A stretch of DNA of 64,000 bases from Phyllostachys edulis (Eukaryota; Streptophyta; Magnoliopsida; Poales; Poaceae): contig CM070562.1 in the NCBI GenBank assembly GCA_036346405.1, positions 74,047,482 through 74,111,481 of the forward strand. The letters run 5' to 3'. A model generated the notes under the pieces. It saw only the letters and a list, made by a program, of their open reading frames with translations. It was not told the origin of the DNA and made no database searches. Positions 63,753 to 64,000 of the stretch are shown piece after piece (positions within the stretch are counted from its first letter, which is position 1; every line of letters begins with the position of its first letter). The translations under genes and the position numbers were made by a program.

Positions 63753-64000
63753 CCTCGTCCTAGGTTATGGACATGCTTGGCAAGGTCACTCAAGAACTAG
63801 ACTAAACCATTTAATTAAAACTTGTTGGGTGGTATGAATCGGGTGATTCATGCTATGTTGTGGTGACTAGCGGGTTAGTCACTTCTAGGTTGCCTCACTA
63901 TTGTTATTATTATTGTATCGTTGTTACTTCAACAATTAAAAATGCTTTGTGAAATTGCTTTAAATCTATTACATTATTGCAAATGAAAACTTGCTTTATG

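Larger units (their letters stand above)
59958..64000 (+). mobile_element. Family A LTR, 3' end beyond the window
   Basis: Starts TGTAACATCCCAGATATT after gtgcc and continues to the window end, colinear with 36278-41100. It has four tandem TGTGTTTCAAATGTAA units near its start, a TATA-like TACTTAAG near 60971, CCGTTGGAT units on both sides of the promoter (60.6-60.7, 61.85-62.1 kb), exon A (62889-62951) and palindromes (63725-63752). Whether it is a solo LTR or a full element cannot be seen. Confidence 0.9.

Overview
The window looks like intergenic heterochromatin from a large grass (Poaceae) genome. I found no host gene, tRNA or rRNA. Nearly all 64 kb can be assigned to LTR retrotransposons inserted into one another, mostly Ty3/gypsy chromoviruses of the Tekay/Del type (chromodomain after integrase) plus one Ty1/copia Sirevirus. 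The grass assignment rests on the Sirevirus protein style, the grass 'gypsy-type transposase' gag-like protein at 48.3-60 kb, and the very long LTRs that start TGTAACATCCC.

Layout. 1-1945: LTR fragment (family D, minus) with a 60-bp minisatellite. 1946-2785: start of another minus LTR (E). 2786-17130: degraded chromovirus 'gypsy1' on the minus strand. Its 3' LTR (family A) carries a 4.8-kb solo LTR (family C, 5774-10567); its own 5' LTR and primer site are gone and an inverted family-A LTR end (17131-18018) stands there instead. 18019-18882: minus LTR start. 18883-19277: copia RT relic. 19327-31166: full-length chromovirus 'gypsy2' (minus, LTRs of about 3.4 kb, TSD gtata). 31238-47247: full-length decayed Sirevirus (plus, LTRs of 1.87 kb), its protease-integrase region split by a 5.36-kb family-A solo LTR (36278-41634, TSD cttct). 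47252-48524 and 58003-59957: an older gypsy-type element whose gag-like frame is split by a family-D solo LTR (48525-57997, TSD gaggc), which itself hosts a non-autonomous gag-only element (49825-55480). 59958-64000: a family-A LTR leaving the window.

Main discovery candidate. Every long LTR family here (A-E) carries the parts of one small split gene inside the LTR: a phase 1-1 exon of 63, 66 or 75 nt whose donor is the non-canonical CAAG|GCAAG, an intron of about 1.2-1.4 kb, and a short terminal exon entered in the same phase and closed by a stop codon. The intron holds two adjacent palindromes (CCCTGCAGGG or CTCTGCAGAG, then CTATTCGAATAG) and, 24-45 nt before the acceptor, a hairpin (GAGTAC...GTACTC, changed to GAGCAC...GTGCTC in family D). 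Frame, phase and stop persist although the families share little other sequence, and the palindrome changes are compensatory. I cannot name this gene and did not resolve its first exon.

How it works together: promoters (TATA boxes) lie in the LTRs, mostly next to arrays of GACCTCC or CCGTTGGAT units. The proteins (gag, protease, RT/RNase H, integrase) are nearly all broken, so the window is a fossil record of successive insertions. TSDs and frames that resume beyond each insertion establish most of the order.
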